A stretch of 21,590 nt of DNA from a virus: positions 1 to 21,590 of the IMG/VR virus record IMGVR_UViG_3300046519_000255, one strand, 5' to 3'. Below the pieces are notes generated by a model. That model did not search any database. It was not told the origin of the DNA and saw nothing but the letters and a program-made list of their open reading frames with translations. Of the stretch, positions 1-7,320 are shown piece after piece. Position numbers and translations under genes: made by a program. Each line of letters begins with the position of its first letter. The stretch's first letter is position 1.

Positions 1-89
1 GTGACGCTCTTGTCGGCATAGCGGACCGACAACGCCCCTTCGGCGATGGCCGCCTGCAGGGCGTTGTATTGCTCGATCGTGTAGGCCAT
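1..89 (-). CDS. gpW-like head-tail joining protein (N-terminal part only)
   Basis: The gene runs off the left edge of the window; only the first 29 or so residues are visible, beginning MAYTIEQYNALQAAIAEGAL and continuing through VRYADK. A short helical start followed by a V-x-Y-x-D-K strand is typical of the small gpW family, which plugs the portal after DNA packaging and lets the tail attach. The start codon overlaps the stop of the terminase large subunit (TGATG, 1 nt), so the two are translationally coupled. The order TerS-TerL-gpW matches lambda Nu1-A-W. The call rests on a fragment plus this synteny; the C-terminal half cannot be checked. Confidence 0.72.
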   Translation of the reverse strand, partial: MAYTIEQYNALQAAIAEGALSVRYADKSV

Positions 90-2035
90 CAGTTTTTATT
101 CCAGTGAGAGGATTTCTTCCGCGGCCGTTCTTCAGCGTCCGGCTCATTGCCGCCAGTGACAGCAGCAACCAGCAGATCGAGATCAAGACCGAACCGCTGC
201 TGGCAGATGCGCAGCGCGGCGAGCGCGTACACGAAGCAGTCGAGCGCCTCGTTTCGGCGGCCACCGCTGTCCCAGCGCATCACACGCTTGCCTTTGGATA
301 TGGCTGCCTTCTTCTTTTCGGAGGTGAGTTGCTTCACTTCCGATTCGTCGCAGATCGCGTCGTTGGCCGGAAGGTGAACCACCCCCGGCTGAGACACACC
401 CGCCTGGGACGCAGCCGTATCGACGGGGAGCCCCATCCGGCTGTAGAGCAGTTCTTTGGCGTTGTCGGTACCGACCTCTGTGAGGAAGACCTTGTGCACC
501 TTGTTCTTTGTGCGCGGGAAGTTCGCGATCGGCTTGCCGTAGACAGTTGCGCCACGGATTGGAACAACCCAGTGCACGCCGTGCTTGCGGCTCTCTGCAT
601 AGACCTCGTCGGCATAGTGGCCGCCGGCGTCCCAGGTCCAGCGCTCCACCTTCATGATGGTGCCGTCAACGCGGGCGAACTGTCGGTGGAGCTCAAGCCC
701 CACCTTGCGACGTAGTTCTTCGCTGGCTGGGTCGCCCATCAAGATGAAGCGATGGACCAACCAGGCTTCCTCTCCGGGACCGAACGCCCATACGCGACCC
801 TCGAAACGGTCGTCCTGAGTATCGATACCACCGACCAAGACCAGACCGAGGGCCGGTACCTGTGGGAAAACTTCGCGGCGGCCGTACAGAACTTCCGAGT
901 CGAGCTTCTCGCCCTGGTCGTCGTCCCACGTTTCGCCGCGGGTCGTGTTGATGAAGGTGATGAGCTTCGACACATCGCCTTTGATCTTCAGCCATTCCTC
1001 GGCCAGGCTGAGCCAGGTACTCCAGGTGCTGTAGATTGCCCAGATACTGAAGCTGACCGAGCGTGGCGTGCGGATGATTTCGTTATCCGCGCCAAACCAG
1101 TCCATGCCGTCGCGGGTCCAGATACCGGTGTGCTCGCAGATCCACCGGCCCGTCTTGGACGCCTCGACCATTTCGTTGTGCCAGATGATGCAAGCGGCGT
1201 GTTCGCACACGTACCAGGCTCTCTCGGCCTCACCCAGCGCGTTCTTTTCCCACTTCAAGCCGAACTCGCAATCCTTGCCGCCCCACTTGAGCGTCTGCTC
1301 TTGCCGGCAGTGCGGGCAGTCAATGTGAAATTTGAGCAGGTACGGTGACTCTTCGACGGCCTTGGTGATCTGGCAGGAGCCGACACGTTTTGGCGTAGAG
1401 CCACGAATCGACTTCGGGTAGATCGCACCGTTAAGTCGCTTGTCGCCCAGCGTGATCGGTGCGCCCTCGCCTTCGACGCTTTCGTCAAAGTTCGAGAGCT
1501 CGTCGTAGATCACCTCGTCAGCGGATTTCTCGCGGTAGTTGCGCGAAGCCTTGCCGCCTCTAATCCAGAGGGTTCGTCGGTTGGCGAATATCTTCTGGTC
1601 CAGGGTGTTGTCGCTGTGCTTGCGACCGAACCACGGAGCCAGGTCGCCCAGCACAGGAACATCACGGATCATGCCGTTGACGTGGCTTTTGCTGATGTCC
1701 TCCGCGTCCGGGTCGGTCGGGCTCCACATCATGACGTTGCGGCGCTTGTGCTGGATCTTGTAGCCGATGTTCGCCATCAACAGCTTGGTGTAACCGATCC
1801 GCGCCGACTTGATGAAGTTGACGACATTGATCAGGTCGTTGCCCATGCTGTTCAGGATCGCAACCTGGAACGGCTCGGTCGTCCACTTGCCCTCGTTGTA
1901 GGAGGACTCAGCGGACATGTAGAAATTTGCATCCGCCCACTCGACGGCGGTTTGCGGTGGTTCTTTGTAGAGCGCCTGGAGTCCTAGCTTGATCGACTTA
2001 CGCAGATCATTCAGCCATGGACTCAACGTACTCAT
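89..2035 (-). CDS. terL: Terminase large subunit, lambda gpA family
   Basis: This is the ATPase/endonuclease that cuts concatemeric phage DNA at cos and drives it into the prohead. At 648 aa it is close to lambda gpA (641). The features of the gpA family are visible: a deviant Walker A, KSARIGYTK, at residues 76-84 (lambda KSARVGYSK); a Walker B, VIYDE, at 175-179; a zinc-ribbon-like set of cysteines (CPHC at 240-243, C277 and C282); and the nuclease block GGIDTQDDRFEGRVW from residue 402, whose Asp405 corresponds to the catalytic Asp of lambda gpA. The ATG at 2035 lies 29 nt inside terS, and the stop overlaps the gpW start. No disruption is seen, so this prophage could package DNA if the rest is intact. 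Confidence 0.95.
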   Translation of the reverse strand: MSTLSPWLNDLRKSIKLGLQALYKEPPQTAVEWADANFYMSAESSYNEGKWTTEPFQVAILNSMGNDLINVVNFIKSARIGYTKLLMANIGYKIQHKRRNVMMWSPTDPDAEDISKSHVNGMIRDVPVLGDLAPWFGRKHSDNTLDQKIFANRRTLWIRGGKASRNYREKSADEVIYDELSNFDESVEGEGAPITLGDKRLNGAIYPKSIRGSTPKRVGSCQITKAVEESPYLLKFHIDCPHCRQEQTLKWGGKDCEFGLKWEKNALGEAERAWYVCEHAACIIWHNEMVEASKTGRWICEHTGIWTRDGMDWFGADNEIIRTPRSVSFSIWAIYSTWSTWLSLAEEWLKIKGDVSKLITFINTTRGETWDDDQGEKLDSEVLYGRREVFPQVPALGLVLVGGIDTQDDRFEGRVWAFGPGEEAWLVHRFILMGDPASEELRRKVGLELHRQFARVDGTIMKVERWTWDAGGHYADEVYAESRKHGVHWVVPIRGATVYGKPIANFPRTKNKVHKVFLTEVGTDNAKELLYSRMGLPVDTAASQAGVSQPGVVHLPANDAICDESEVKQLTSEKKKAAISKGKRVMRWDSGGRRNEALDCFVYALAALRICQQRFGLDLDLLVAAVTGGNEPDAEERPRKKSSHWNKN

Positions 2036-2552
2036 CTAATAATTCCGGAAGTTGCTCGCCAAAGCTGGCGGCAATATTTCGAGCAAGCGCGATCTCCCGC
2101 TCCACCGACTCGATGATTCGAGGGTCAACCTCTGGGTGACGTCGAGTGACGGTCTTGCCGACGGTGTCCAGTTTCGAGCCGATCTGAGCGGCGATTTTGG
2201 CAAGGGCAAATGTGGCGAATGGGACGGGCACCAGCTGCTTGTCCAGGACCAGGTTCTTCTTCTCCTGAGCAATCCGTTGGGCGGCGGTGAGACCGCGGCG
2301 TTCCTCGAGCAGCTTGTACTCGATCATCGGATCGACACCTTCGGTTCCCTCACCCGCCGGTTGTTGTTTTCGTTGCGAGTGCTCGACACGGTTTTCGACC
2401 ACGTTCTGCACGGTGTAGAACGCCTCTCGACCGATGCGTGCGACAGGCGCAACTCCCCATTTGTCAAAGGCTTGCGGGGAAATCCCCAGGCTCGAAGCCA
2501 TCTCGGATTTGTTCAACCACCCGCGCTGTTTGGTTGTTTCGTTTTTGGCCAT
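2007..2552 (-). CDS. terS: Terminase small subunit, Nu1-like
   Basis: Small terminase subunit, which recognises cos and recruits TerL. I chose the ATG at 2552 (181 aa, MAKNETTKQRGW) over an ATG 13 codons upstream because the extra residues look unlike the family and neither start has a strong ribosome site. An N-terminal winged-helix segment (LNKSEMASSLGISPQAFDKWG) is followed by a YKLLEERRGLTAAQ helix and a C-terminal FATFALAKIAAQI...LPELLDEYVES region. This follows lambda Nu1 (DNA-binding N-terminus, central helix, C-terminus binding gpA, ending LIPGLLSEYIEQ). It overlaps terL by 29 nt. Confidence 0.9.
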   Translation of the reverse strand: MAKNETTKQRGWLNKSEMASSLGISPQAFDKWGVAPVARIGREAFYTVQNVVENRVEHSQRKQQPAGEGTEGVDPMIEYKLLEERRGLTAAQRIAQEKKNLVLDKQLVPVPFATFALAKIAAQIGSKLDTVGKTVTRRHPEVDPRIIESVEREIALARNIAASFGEQLPELLDEYVESMAE

Positions 2553-2591
2553 GATAAAACAACAACCAACCGTGGGAAAAAGGTCATACAT

Positions 2592-2672
2592 ATTTGGCGC
2601 GCGGGGCCCGAATTACCCGCAAGGGGTGAGGGTCCCCGGAAGGACCCAAAGGGGGGGTACCCCCTACCCTTG
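2592..2672. other. GC-rich palindromic block upstream of terS; candidate cos region
   Basis: No gene is seen between terS and the next gene. The stretch holds a hairpin, GGGTCC-CCGGAA-GGACCC (2630-2647), a perfect 12-bp palindrome, GGGGGTACCCCC (2653-2664), and GCGCGCGGGGCCC (2598-2610). In lambda the cohesive-end site lies directly upstream of nu1, and a gpA/Nu1-type terminase implies a cos phage. Location and symmetry fit cos, but I cannot define a nick position or cosB repeats, and the palindromes could also act as a terminator-like structure ahead of terS. Confidence 0.4.
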
Positions 2673-2676
2673 CCGG

Positions 2677-3420
2677 TCAGCGCCGGGCTGTCGACAGTGC
2701 CTGATCCATCGCGCTGGCGAATTCCTTCGCTCGGTTCGCCTTCACGATGTTGTCTGCAATCTTGTAAAACGGGACGATCACCCGATAGCCAGGCTCGCCC
2801 TCGCTAAAGATGAAGACAGGTCGAACCGCATCACCGAAGCCTGTCTTCTTCCTTTCCCAAATGCCCCGGGTCCCGTCGACATCACCCGCGAAATACTTCT
2901 GTGCGTTGCCCTTGCGCTTACTGCGCTTGCTGCCAGTGGCGTTGGCCTGCACGCCACTCACCGTCTCGGCTGCACCAAGACCCGACAGGATCTTCATGAT
3001 CGTGCCGCGCGGAACGTTGCCGAACTGATTGAGTGCTGATGCAGCTGGGATTGCGTACTGCCCGGACTTCATGATGCCGCGAGCGATAAGCGCCTTTTCG
3101 AAGCGCTTGTGTGGTCGGCGACCACCTTTGACTGGCTGCTGCAGGTACGTGTCAGCGGGAACACCTGACGTCCAGGCATCCTTGAAGAAAGTGCGCGCCT
3201 TGGGGTTACCCTTCTTGGCGACCTTCACATAGAGGCTGTTCATCGTAGTTGCGGTTGGCCTATCAAGGCGAGCACGCATCACCGACAACTCGCCCTTTTT
3301 CACGAGCATCGCCAATCGAGTGGCCATCAGGGCCATCGCGAAAGGAAGCTGCTTGCTGTCCAGCTCCCGAAACGCTTTCGAAAGCTCCTGAACATTAGGA
3401 CGAGCGTCGATTCTGACCAC
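2677..3420 (-). CDS. Conserved Pseudomonas-phage protein of unknown function, between lysis genes and terS
   Basis: 247 aa, starting with GTG at 3420; AGAGG six bases upstream supports this start. The protein is basic and soluble with no membrane segment. It opens VRIDARPNVQELSKAFREL, followed by LPFAMALMATRLAMLVKKGE and LDRPTATTMNSLYVKVAKKG, then a lysine/arginine-rich middle (SKRSKRKGNAQKYF) and GEPGYRVIVPFYKIADNIV. This start (helix, then DRPT, then a strand) is common in unassigned proteins next to terS in Pseudomonas phages and faintly recalls minor tail/completion proteins such as lambda gpZ. That resemblance is only a guess. Its place in the late operon suggests a morphogenesis or packaging role. 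Confidence 0.65.
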   Translation of the reverse strand: MVRIDARPNVQELSKAFRELDSKQLPFAMALMATRLAMLVKKGELSVMRARLDRPTATTMNSLYVKVAKKGNPKARTFFKDAWTSGVPADTYLQQPVKGGRRPHKRFEKALIARGIMKSGQYAIPAASALNQFGNVPRGTIMKILSGLGAAETVSGVQANATGSKRSKRKGNAQKYFAGDVDGTRGIWERKKTGFGDAVRPVFIFSEGEPGYRVIVPFYKIADNIVKANRAKEFASAMDQALSTARR

Positions 3421-3436
3421 AAATGACCTCTACTAA

Positions 3437-3778
3437 TCAGCTTTTTCGGTGGTCTGTAGAGTGCGGCTTATCGCATCCCATGCAGTGCTCGCAATTGAGC
3501 GTGCGGCATAGCCAGGCCTTCACCCTCAACCACCAAGTGACCATAAAGACGTGCCGAACACCCGCAAGAGCCAGCGACACATGCAGCGTCAAACCGGCAG
3601 TGGTCGGTCCAAAGAAGATGTTCTGGCTTCGTGTCATCACCACGTAGCCACTGATGGCGATCGCAGCGTAGATGAGCTTTCCGAGGATCCCGTCTTTCAC
3701 TTTACCGCTCAGGACGCACCAAGTTGCCCAAAGCGCTATGAGGCCGCAGGCGATGGAGGTGATCAGTTCGTAACTCAT
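3437..3778 (-). CDS. Small three-helix phage membrane protein, possible holin or lysis regulator
   Basis: 113 aa with hydrophobic segments at about residues 5-25 (LITSIACGLIALWATWCVLS), 31-50 (ILGKLIYAAIAISGYVVMTR) and 58-85 (TLHVSLALAGVRHVFMVTWW). It then has a short Cys-rich tail (CRTLNCEHCMGC). Its ATG overlaps the stop of the holin-like gene upstream (ATGA, 3775-3778), so the two are coupled, as often seen for holin/antiholin pairs. Small size, three helices and position in the late block support a role in lysis timing. I do not recognise a named family with certainty. Confidence 0.68.
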   Translation of the reverse strand: MSYELITSIACGLIALWATWCVLSGKVKDGILGKLIYAAIAISGYVVMTRSQNIFFGPTTAGLTLHVSLALAGVRHVFMVTWWLRVKAWLCRTLNCEHCMGCDKPHSTDHRKS

Positions 3779-4104
3779 GGTGGATTACCTCCGCCGAACC
3801 GCTGGCGGATAATCGCCCAGAGGTCAGCGGACTTAATGGCACGATTGATCGCTGCCAGGAGGGAGCCGCCGAAAGTGCCAAGCAGAAAACCGATGCCGGC
3901 GACGATGCTCGGCTCGGTAACGCCGAGGTATGCGCTGACCATACCCGTCAGGTAGAGCGAGCAAGCAACACCGGTGATCAAGAAAATTGCCCAGGCTCGC
4001 AAATCAGTAAGGTCGTCCTTGTGCCACCAACTGGCGACGATCGCGCCGATCAAGCCAGCGACCAACCACTCGGCTTTCTCGCGCAGGAGATGCAGAAAAT
4101 CCAT
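3775..4104 (-). CDS. Putative phage holin
   Basis: 109 aa starting at the ATG at 4104 (MDFLHLLREKAEWLVAGLIG); GGAG eight bases upstream decides this start against an in-frame one 29 codons earlier. Hydrophobic segments run from EWLVAGLIGAIVASWW (about 11-26), through AWAIFLITGVACSLYLTGMV and IVAGIGFLLGTFGGSLLAAI, with a basic C-terminal tail (RAIKSADLWAIIRQRF). This matches the small holins common in Pseudomonas siphophage-like prophages, which make holes in the inner membrane to release endolysin. No endolysin or spanin gene follows in this window, so the muralytic enzyme must lie elsewhere in the late operon, probably beyond the left edge. Confidence 0.75.
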   Translation of the reverse strand: MDFLHLLREKAEWLVAGLIGAIVASWWHKDDLTDLRAWAIFLITGVACSLYLTGMVSAYLGVTEPSIVAGIGFLLGTFGGSLLAAINRAIKSADLWAIIRQRFGGGNPP

Positions 4105-4222
4105 GCGCTCGACTCCGTGGGGTGCATGCGTGAATAAAAAGGCCTGCGTTGGCCTGGGCAAGAGCCCCAAAAAGATCAGCCCCAGCAGCACTCCCAGCTC
4201 GGAGCAATGGGTGTGGTGGGGC

Positions 4223-4255
4223 CGAAAACGAAAAAGCCCCGCACATGGCGAGGCT
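4223..4255 (-). terminator. Intrinsic terminator between the cargo gene and the holin
   Basis: Read on the minus strand, AGCCTCGC-CATGT-GCGGGGCT forms an 8-bp stem with one G-T wobble and is followed by TTTTTCGTTTT. It lies downstream of the gene at 4300-4800 and upstream of the lysis genes. Late transcripts would have to read through it, which is possible if they carry Q. Confidence 0.75.
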
Positions 4256-4299
4256 CTTTAAATTCAGTGAACAAACGACGAAGCTGTTCTAGTCAGATT

Positions 4300-4800
4300 T
4301 CATATCTTCTTATGCTCAAATGCTTTGACTAGGATCCCCTGACTTTTCAGGTCAAGCATCCACAAGTCTAAGGAATCGACGTCGAGGCCGCTTTGGGGAA
4401 GTAGAGACCGAACATTTCGAGCATGAGGAGCCGAGTTCAAATAGCAAGCTAACTCGACTGCGCTTCCCTCATCGGAAGTCTCAAAACGCCAACAACCTTG
4501 TTCGGGAATATCCACGAACCAAGCCCCATCCCGTTGGAATGAGACATAAGGCGACAGACAGGTGACGGTTATACTTAGCGTGCTTTCGTACACCTCAACC
4601 TCCACTGTTGCCCGAAGATCAGGCCGGGGAAAGCTTCGTTCCACCTGCACGGCAATGACTTTGCCCTGCCCAACACACTCACTGCTTAAGTCGAACCCAA
4701 ATTCAAATGATTCTTGGTTTTGACTATCAACATGAGCCCCCGCGGCTTGGACAACAGCCTCTATGAGCGCACGTGTTTCTTCTGCCAGAATTTGTTCCAT
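4300..4800 (-). CDS. Unrecognised cargo (moron-type) gene between Q and the lysis genes
   Basis: 166 aa from the ATG at 4800 (a TTG codon lies immediately before it); GGTGAG nine bases upstream is an acceptable ribosome site. The protein is soluble and acidic: an N-terminal helix (MEQILAEETRALIEAVVQAAG), a beta-rich middle (KVIAVQVERSFP, ATVEVEVYESTLSITVTCLS) and a C-terminal LDSLDLWMLDLKSQGI-like segment. I recognise no family. It is flanked by an intrinsic terminator on each side, an independent unit placed exactly where prophages often carry host-benefit or exclusion genes. Expression from its own promoter is possible, but no clear promoter is visible. Confidence 0.62.
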   Translation of the reverse strand: MEQILAEETRALIEAVVQAAGAHVDSQNQESFEFGFDLSSECVGQGKVIAVQVERSFPRPDLRATVEVEVYESTLSITVTCLSPYVSFQRDGAWFVDIPEQGCWRFETSDEGSAVELACYLNSAPHARNVRSLLPQSGLDVDSLDLWMLDLKSQGILVKAFEHKKI

Positions 4801-4847
4801 CAAATATCACTCACCAAAAAACGAGTGAGGAGAATGATTCAAGCAGA

Positions 4848-4884
4848 CCAAAAACGCAAAAGCCCAACTCTAGAGTCGGGCTTT
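4848..4884 (-). terminator. tR'-like intrinsic terminator just downstream of the late promoter
   Basis: Positions 4859-4884 form a 26-bp near-perfect palindrome (AAAGCCC...GGGCTTT with an ACTCTAGAGT core). On the minus strand it is followed by TTTGCGTTTTTGG. It lies about 30 bp downstream of the predicted start of the promoter at 4913-4941, so an unmodified polymerase would release a short RNA, as lambda tR' does in the absence of Q. Confidence 0.85.
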
Positions 4885-4912
4885 GCTCGCGGAAAAACCG
4901 CAAAGTAACTGA

Positions 4913-4941
4913 AATCTATATATCGCCCCCGGTCCTGTCAA
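4913..4941 (-). promoter_or_regulatory. Candidate late promoter (pR'-like) overlapping the end of Q
   Basis: On the minus strand a consensus -35, TTGACA (4941-4936), is followed by TATAGA (4920-4915, spacer 15) or TAGATT (4918-4913, spacer 17). The -35 overlaps the stop codon of the Q-like gene. Location right after Q and right before a terminator is the lambda pR' layout. Confidence 0.72.
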
Positions 4942-5291
4942 GCGGCCTCTCGACGAATATCCAGAGCCCCATCGATCCAAGCAATGCCAGCCTTCCAGAG
5001 CTGACGGGTTTTCTCTTCACCGAAGCCAAGCTTCTTGCCCACATCGACCAGGGCTTTGTCCCGTGAGGTGTAGTACTTCATCAGAACATTCCCGCACTCG
5101 GGGTAACGCTTCAGCAAGCGCCCCATCAGCCCGTCGATCATCAGCGCATCGTCATCGGTGATCATCGGCGTATGCAGCGTGTTCTCTCGAGATGCACAGC
5201 AGGACACGCCCGAGCCCAAAACTACCCAGCGGCCCCAATGCTCCAGCAGGTCTTCCGATGTGCGCTCGGTGAAACTCTTTGTTCTCGCCAC
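4938..5291 (-). CDS. Q-type late gene antiterminator
   Basis: 117 aa, starting with GTG at 5291; AAGGGGG eight bases upstream makes this start convincing. The N-terminus, RTSEDLLEHWGRWV, the middle, MITDDDALMIDGLMGRLLKRYPECGNVLMKYYTS, and the C-terminal helix-turn-helix-like region, KKLGFGEEKTRQLWKAGIAWIDG, match the phage antitermination Q family (PF06530 type). Such proteins bind at the late promoter and let RNA polymerase pass the adjacent terminator. The expected promoter and terminator are directly downstream, which supports the call. The gene follows the zinc-ribbon gene with a 3-nt gap. Confidence 0.85.
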   Translation of the reverse strand: MARTKSFTERTSEDLLEHWGRWVVLGSGVSCCASRENTLHTPMITDDDALMIDGLMGRLLKRYPECGNVLMKYYTSRDKALVDVGKKLGFGEEKTRQLWKAGIAWIDGALDIRREAA

Positions 5292-5294
5292 AAT

Positions 5295-5609
5295 TCAATC
5301 CCCCTTGAAAGACGAGCGGCCGGCGCCGCGACTATTGCTCTGTTGGTACTGTTCGACGGTGTCGTTTGCCACCGGAGCCAGGGTGGCAAGCTGACGATCC
5401 CGGCGCAGCAGCTTGCCCAACTGCACCGCTAAATCTTCAAGCAGTAATGGCTCCAAGCTGACGGCGTGCACCAACCCTGAGGCGTGGCAACCGATGCAGT
5501 CGAGTTGATGAAAAACCCCTTGGATGACTCCTTTCCCAGCGCATGAAGGACAGTCGGTGAGCGGGATCAAGCAGCGCGTCAGGACGGGGCCATGCTTCTT
5601 TTTCATCAT
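5295..5609 (-). CDS. Small zinc-ribbon phage protein, coupled to Q
   Basis: 104 aa from ATG at 5609, with GAGG seven bases upstream. Residues 20-44 hold CPSC-x-GKG and, after a linker, CIGCHASG: two CxxC pairs followed by glycines, the pattern of DnaJ-like zinc ribbons. The rest is helical (LEPLLLEDLAVQLGKLLRRDRQLATLAPV). It sits between the internal recombinase (2-nt gap) and Q (3-nt gap), so it is made with Q. Proteins of this type next to Q are usual in Pseudomonas phages but have no assigned function; a part in late gene control is only inferred from position. Confidence 0.7.
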   Translation of the reverse strand: MMKKKHGPVLTRCLIPLTDCPSCAGKGVIQGVFHQLDCIGCHASGLVHAVSLEPLLLEDLAVQLGKLLRRDRQLATLAPVANDTVEQYQQSNSRGAGRSSFKGD

Positions 5610-5611
5610 TT

Positions 5612-6892
5612 TTAAACCTCGCCTATGGTTGATTCTTGATTGGCCTCGCAGGCCTTGTGTTCTGCGGCTTCCAGCGCATTACCGGAATCTCCGAATCTAA
5701 AGCCGGTCAATCCGTGAATCAGGGCAAAACCCTTTTGGTCTAGATGGGCGTGCCACTGTTGCAAGGCATCCCGCTTACGCCCCATCACGTCCGACTGGAT
5801 GTACACCTTCACGTTGTGACCCATGGCGTGGTTGATCAGCAGCTCACCGATCAGGTGGTCGATGCCGATATCTGCCCAACCGGTACGAGCGACCTTGCGC
5901 AAGTCATGACTGGTCCACTCGCCCTGCCCCAACCGGGCAAACACGGCGCTGGCCTGGCCTTCGCTCAGGGCCTTGCCGTTGCGCGCCGGGAACAGGAACT
6001 GGCCGTCATAGCCTCGGGCGTATTGGCCGTCGCGGTACTGGATCAGCAGCGCGCACACCTGCTCGGTCAATGGCAGGTGATGCTCCACGCCGGTCTTGGT
6101 GTGTTCGGCCGGGATAAACCACTCGCGCTCAGCCAGGCTGATGTGCGACCAGCGCGCCTGCCGGGTTTCGCCGATGCGCGTGCCGTGACAGAGCATCATC
6201 AGGGCCAGCATGGCATCCAGTGGCGCTGTCTCCATGACGGGCACCAGTTGCTCCAGCAGGCCCGCAAGCTGCACCCCACGCAGGCGAGACGGCTTGATCC
6301 CGACCTTGGCTTTCGAGAAGTCGTTGAACTTGATGGTCGCCATCGGATTGGCCGAAATCAGCCCCAGCTTGAACGCCTGCCGAAAGGCCAGGGCTAGCAG
6401 CTGGAACACCGAGCGCACGTAGTCGATGGAAATGCTTTCCTGCAGCGGCCACATGAGCTGGCTGTCGAGTGCCGCCTTGTCGACGCCGGTCAGCGGCAGG
6501 TCGCCCAAGCGCGGCATCAGGTGGCATTTGATCGCTGAGGCACCGGTCTTCTTGCGCTTACTGGAGAGATTGCGGTCGCGGGACATGCGTTCGGCGTACC
6601 AGGTCAGCAGCTCGCCAACAGTGATCCACTTCGACAGGTTCGCCCCGGTACCGGCCTCCAGGCGAAGACGGATAGCCGGCAGCGCCGCGACCACCTGCTT
6701 GGTGTTGAGATCCGGGAAGGCGCCGATTCGCTTCCACTCGCCCTTCACCACTAGGTACCAGGACGCACGTTCACGAGCCCGGGTGAAACGCAGGTACAGG
6801 CCGCGATTCTCGATGTCGCGCAGGTCCCGGACATCGCCGGCAGCCTGCCGCTTGATTTCGGCGTCGGACATCTTCACGGCGGCGCTGGTCAT
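5612..6892 (-). CDS. Second tyrosine recombinase, inside the replication-to-Q block
   Basis: 426 aa from the ATG at 6892, chosen because it overlaps the VRR-NUC stop as ATGA; a longer in-frame start exists but is less likely. The N-terminal part has a beta-rich arm (LYLRFTRARERASWYLVVKG) and a core-binding helical domain (about 90-200). The catalytic domain has Arg239 (CHGTRIGETRQARW), Lys266 (HTKTG), His329 and Arg332 (SHDLRK), His355 or His359 (NHAMGH) and Tyr364 (VYIQSD), so all key residues are present. A 62-residue extension follows the tyrosine. It cannot be the lysogeny integrase by position; that gene is at the right end with xis. Possible roles are resolution of replication multimers, a DNA switch, or a recombination step like that of Rap/NinG. 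Confidence 0.88.
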   Translation of the reverse strand: MTSAAVKMSDAEIKRQAAGDVRDLRDIENRGLYLRFTRARERASWYLVVKGEWKRIGAFPDLNTKQVVAALPAIRLRLEAGTGANLSKWITVGELLTWYAERMSRDRNLSSKRKKTGASAIKCHLMPRLGDLPLTGVDKAALDSQLMWPLQESISIDYVRSVFQLLALAFRQAFKLGLISANPMATIKFNDFSKAKVGIKPSRLRGVQLAGLLEQLVPVMETAPLDAMLALMMLCHGTRIGETRQARWSHISLAEREWFIPAEHTKTGVEHHLPLTEQVCALLIQYRDGQYARGYDGQFLFPARNGKALSEGQASAVFARLGQGEWTSHDLRKVARTGWADIGIDHLIGELLINHAMGHNVKVYIQSDVMGRKRDALQQWHAHLDQKGFALIHGLTGFRFGDSGNALEAAEHKACEANQESTIGEV

Positions 6893-7320
6893 GCGGCCAC
6901 CACTGTAGGAGTGAGCCGCAGGTAGGCGCGGATCTGCTCCATCGTATCGAAGTGTCCGCGGCACACCACCGCCAGATAACCCTGGTCATTGAGCTTGCGA
7001 ATGCGTTCGTGCTGACTGGACGAGATCGCGGCATCGTTAGGCGGTGTCGCCTTGAATTCGATGTACAGGCCGAAGAACCCACCGCGGGCCATTGGCAGGA
7101 CCAGATCAGGGATGCCGGCTTTCACACCCTGGGCCTTCAACTTCGCGGCGACCGCCTTGACGCGATGCCCGCCGTTGGGGACATGAAAGATCAGGTCGGC
7201 GACTTCCGGCATGCGGGCGCGAAGCTCAGCCATCAAAACCGCTTGCTCCAGCCCCTCACGGTCGACTGGCTTGGCGCGCACCGACTTCTGCTTGAACTGC
7301 TTCATTACGACGGGCGTCAT
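6889..7320 (-). CDS. VRR-NUC domain nuclease
   Basis: 143 aa. The VRR-NUC signature (PF08774) is clear: HVPNGGHR at about 46-53, KLKAQGVKAGIPDLVLP at about 60-76 with the catalytic PD, then GLYIEFK with the E-x-K pair, and a QHERIRKLNDQGYLAVVCRG helix-strand. This PD-(D/E)xK family includes the FAN1 nuclease and small phage enzymes thought to cut branched DNA. In lambda-type phages this position is taken by Holliday-junction or recombination nucleases of the nin region, so processing of recombination or replication intermediates is likely. The start overlaps the stop of the 39-aa gene and the stop overlaps the recombinase start. Confidence 0.88.
   Translation of the reverse strand: MTPVVMKQFKQKSVRAKPVDREGLEQAVLMAELRARMPEVADLIFHVPNGGHRVKAVAAKLKAQGVKAGIPDLVLPMARGGFFGLYIEFKATPPNDAAISSSQHERIRKLNDQGYLAVVCRGHFDTMEQIRAYLRLTPTVVAA

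Noticed and set aside
2052-2807. Long open frame on the plus strand opposite terS and its neighbour
   Set aside because: Antisense to firmly identified genes, composition is that of a shadow frame, and no ribosome site.
4105-4191. Longer start for the holin giving a signal-peptide-like N-terminus
   Set aside because: The GGAG ribosome site fits the ATG at 4104 and the shorter protein has usual holin length.
6893-6964. 24-residue N-terminal extension of the internal recombinase
   Set aside because: It would lie inside the VRR-NUC gene; the ATGA overlap at 6889-6892 indicates the shorter start.
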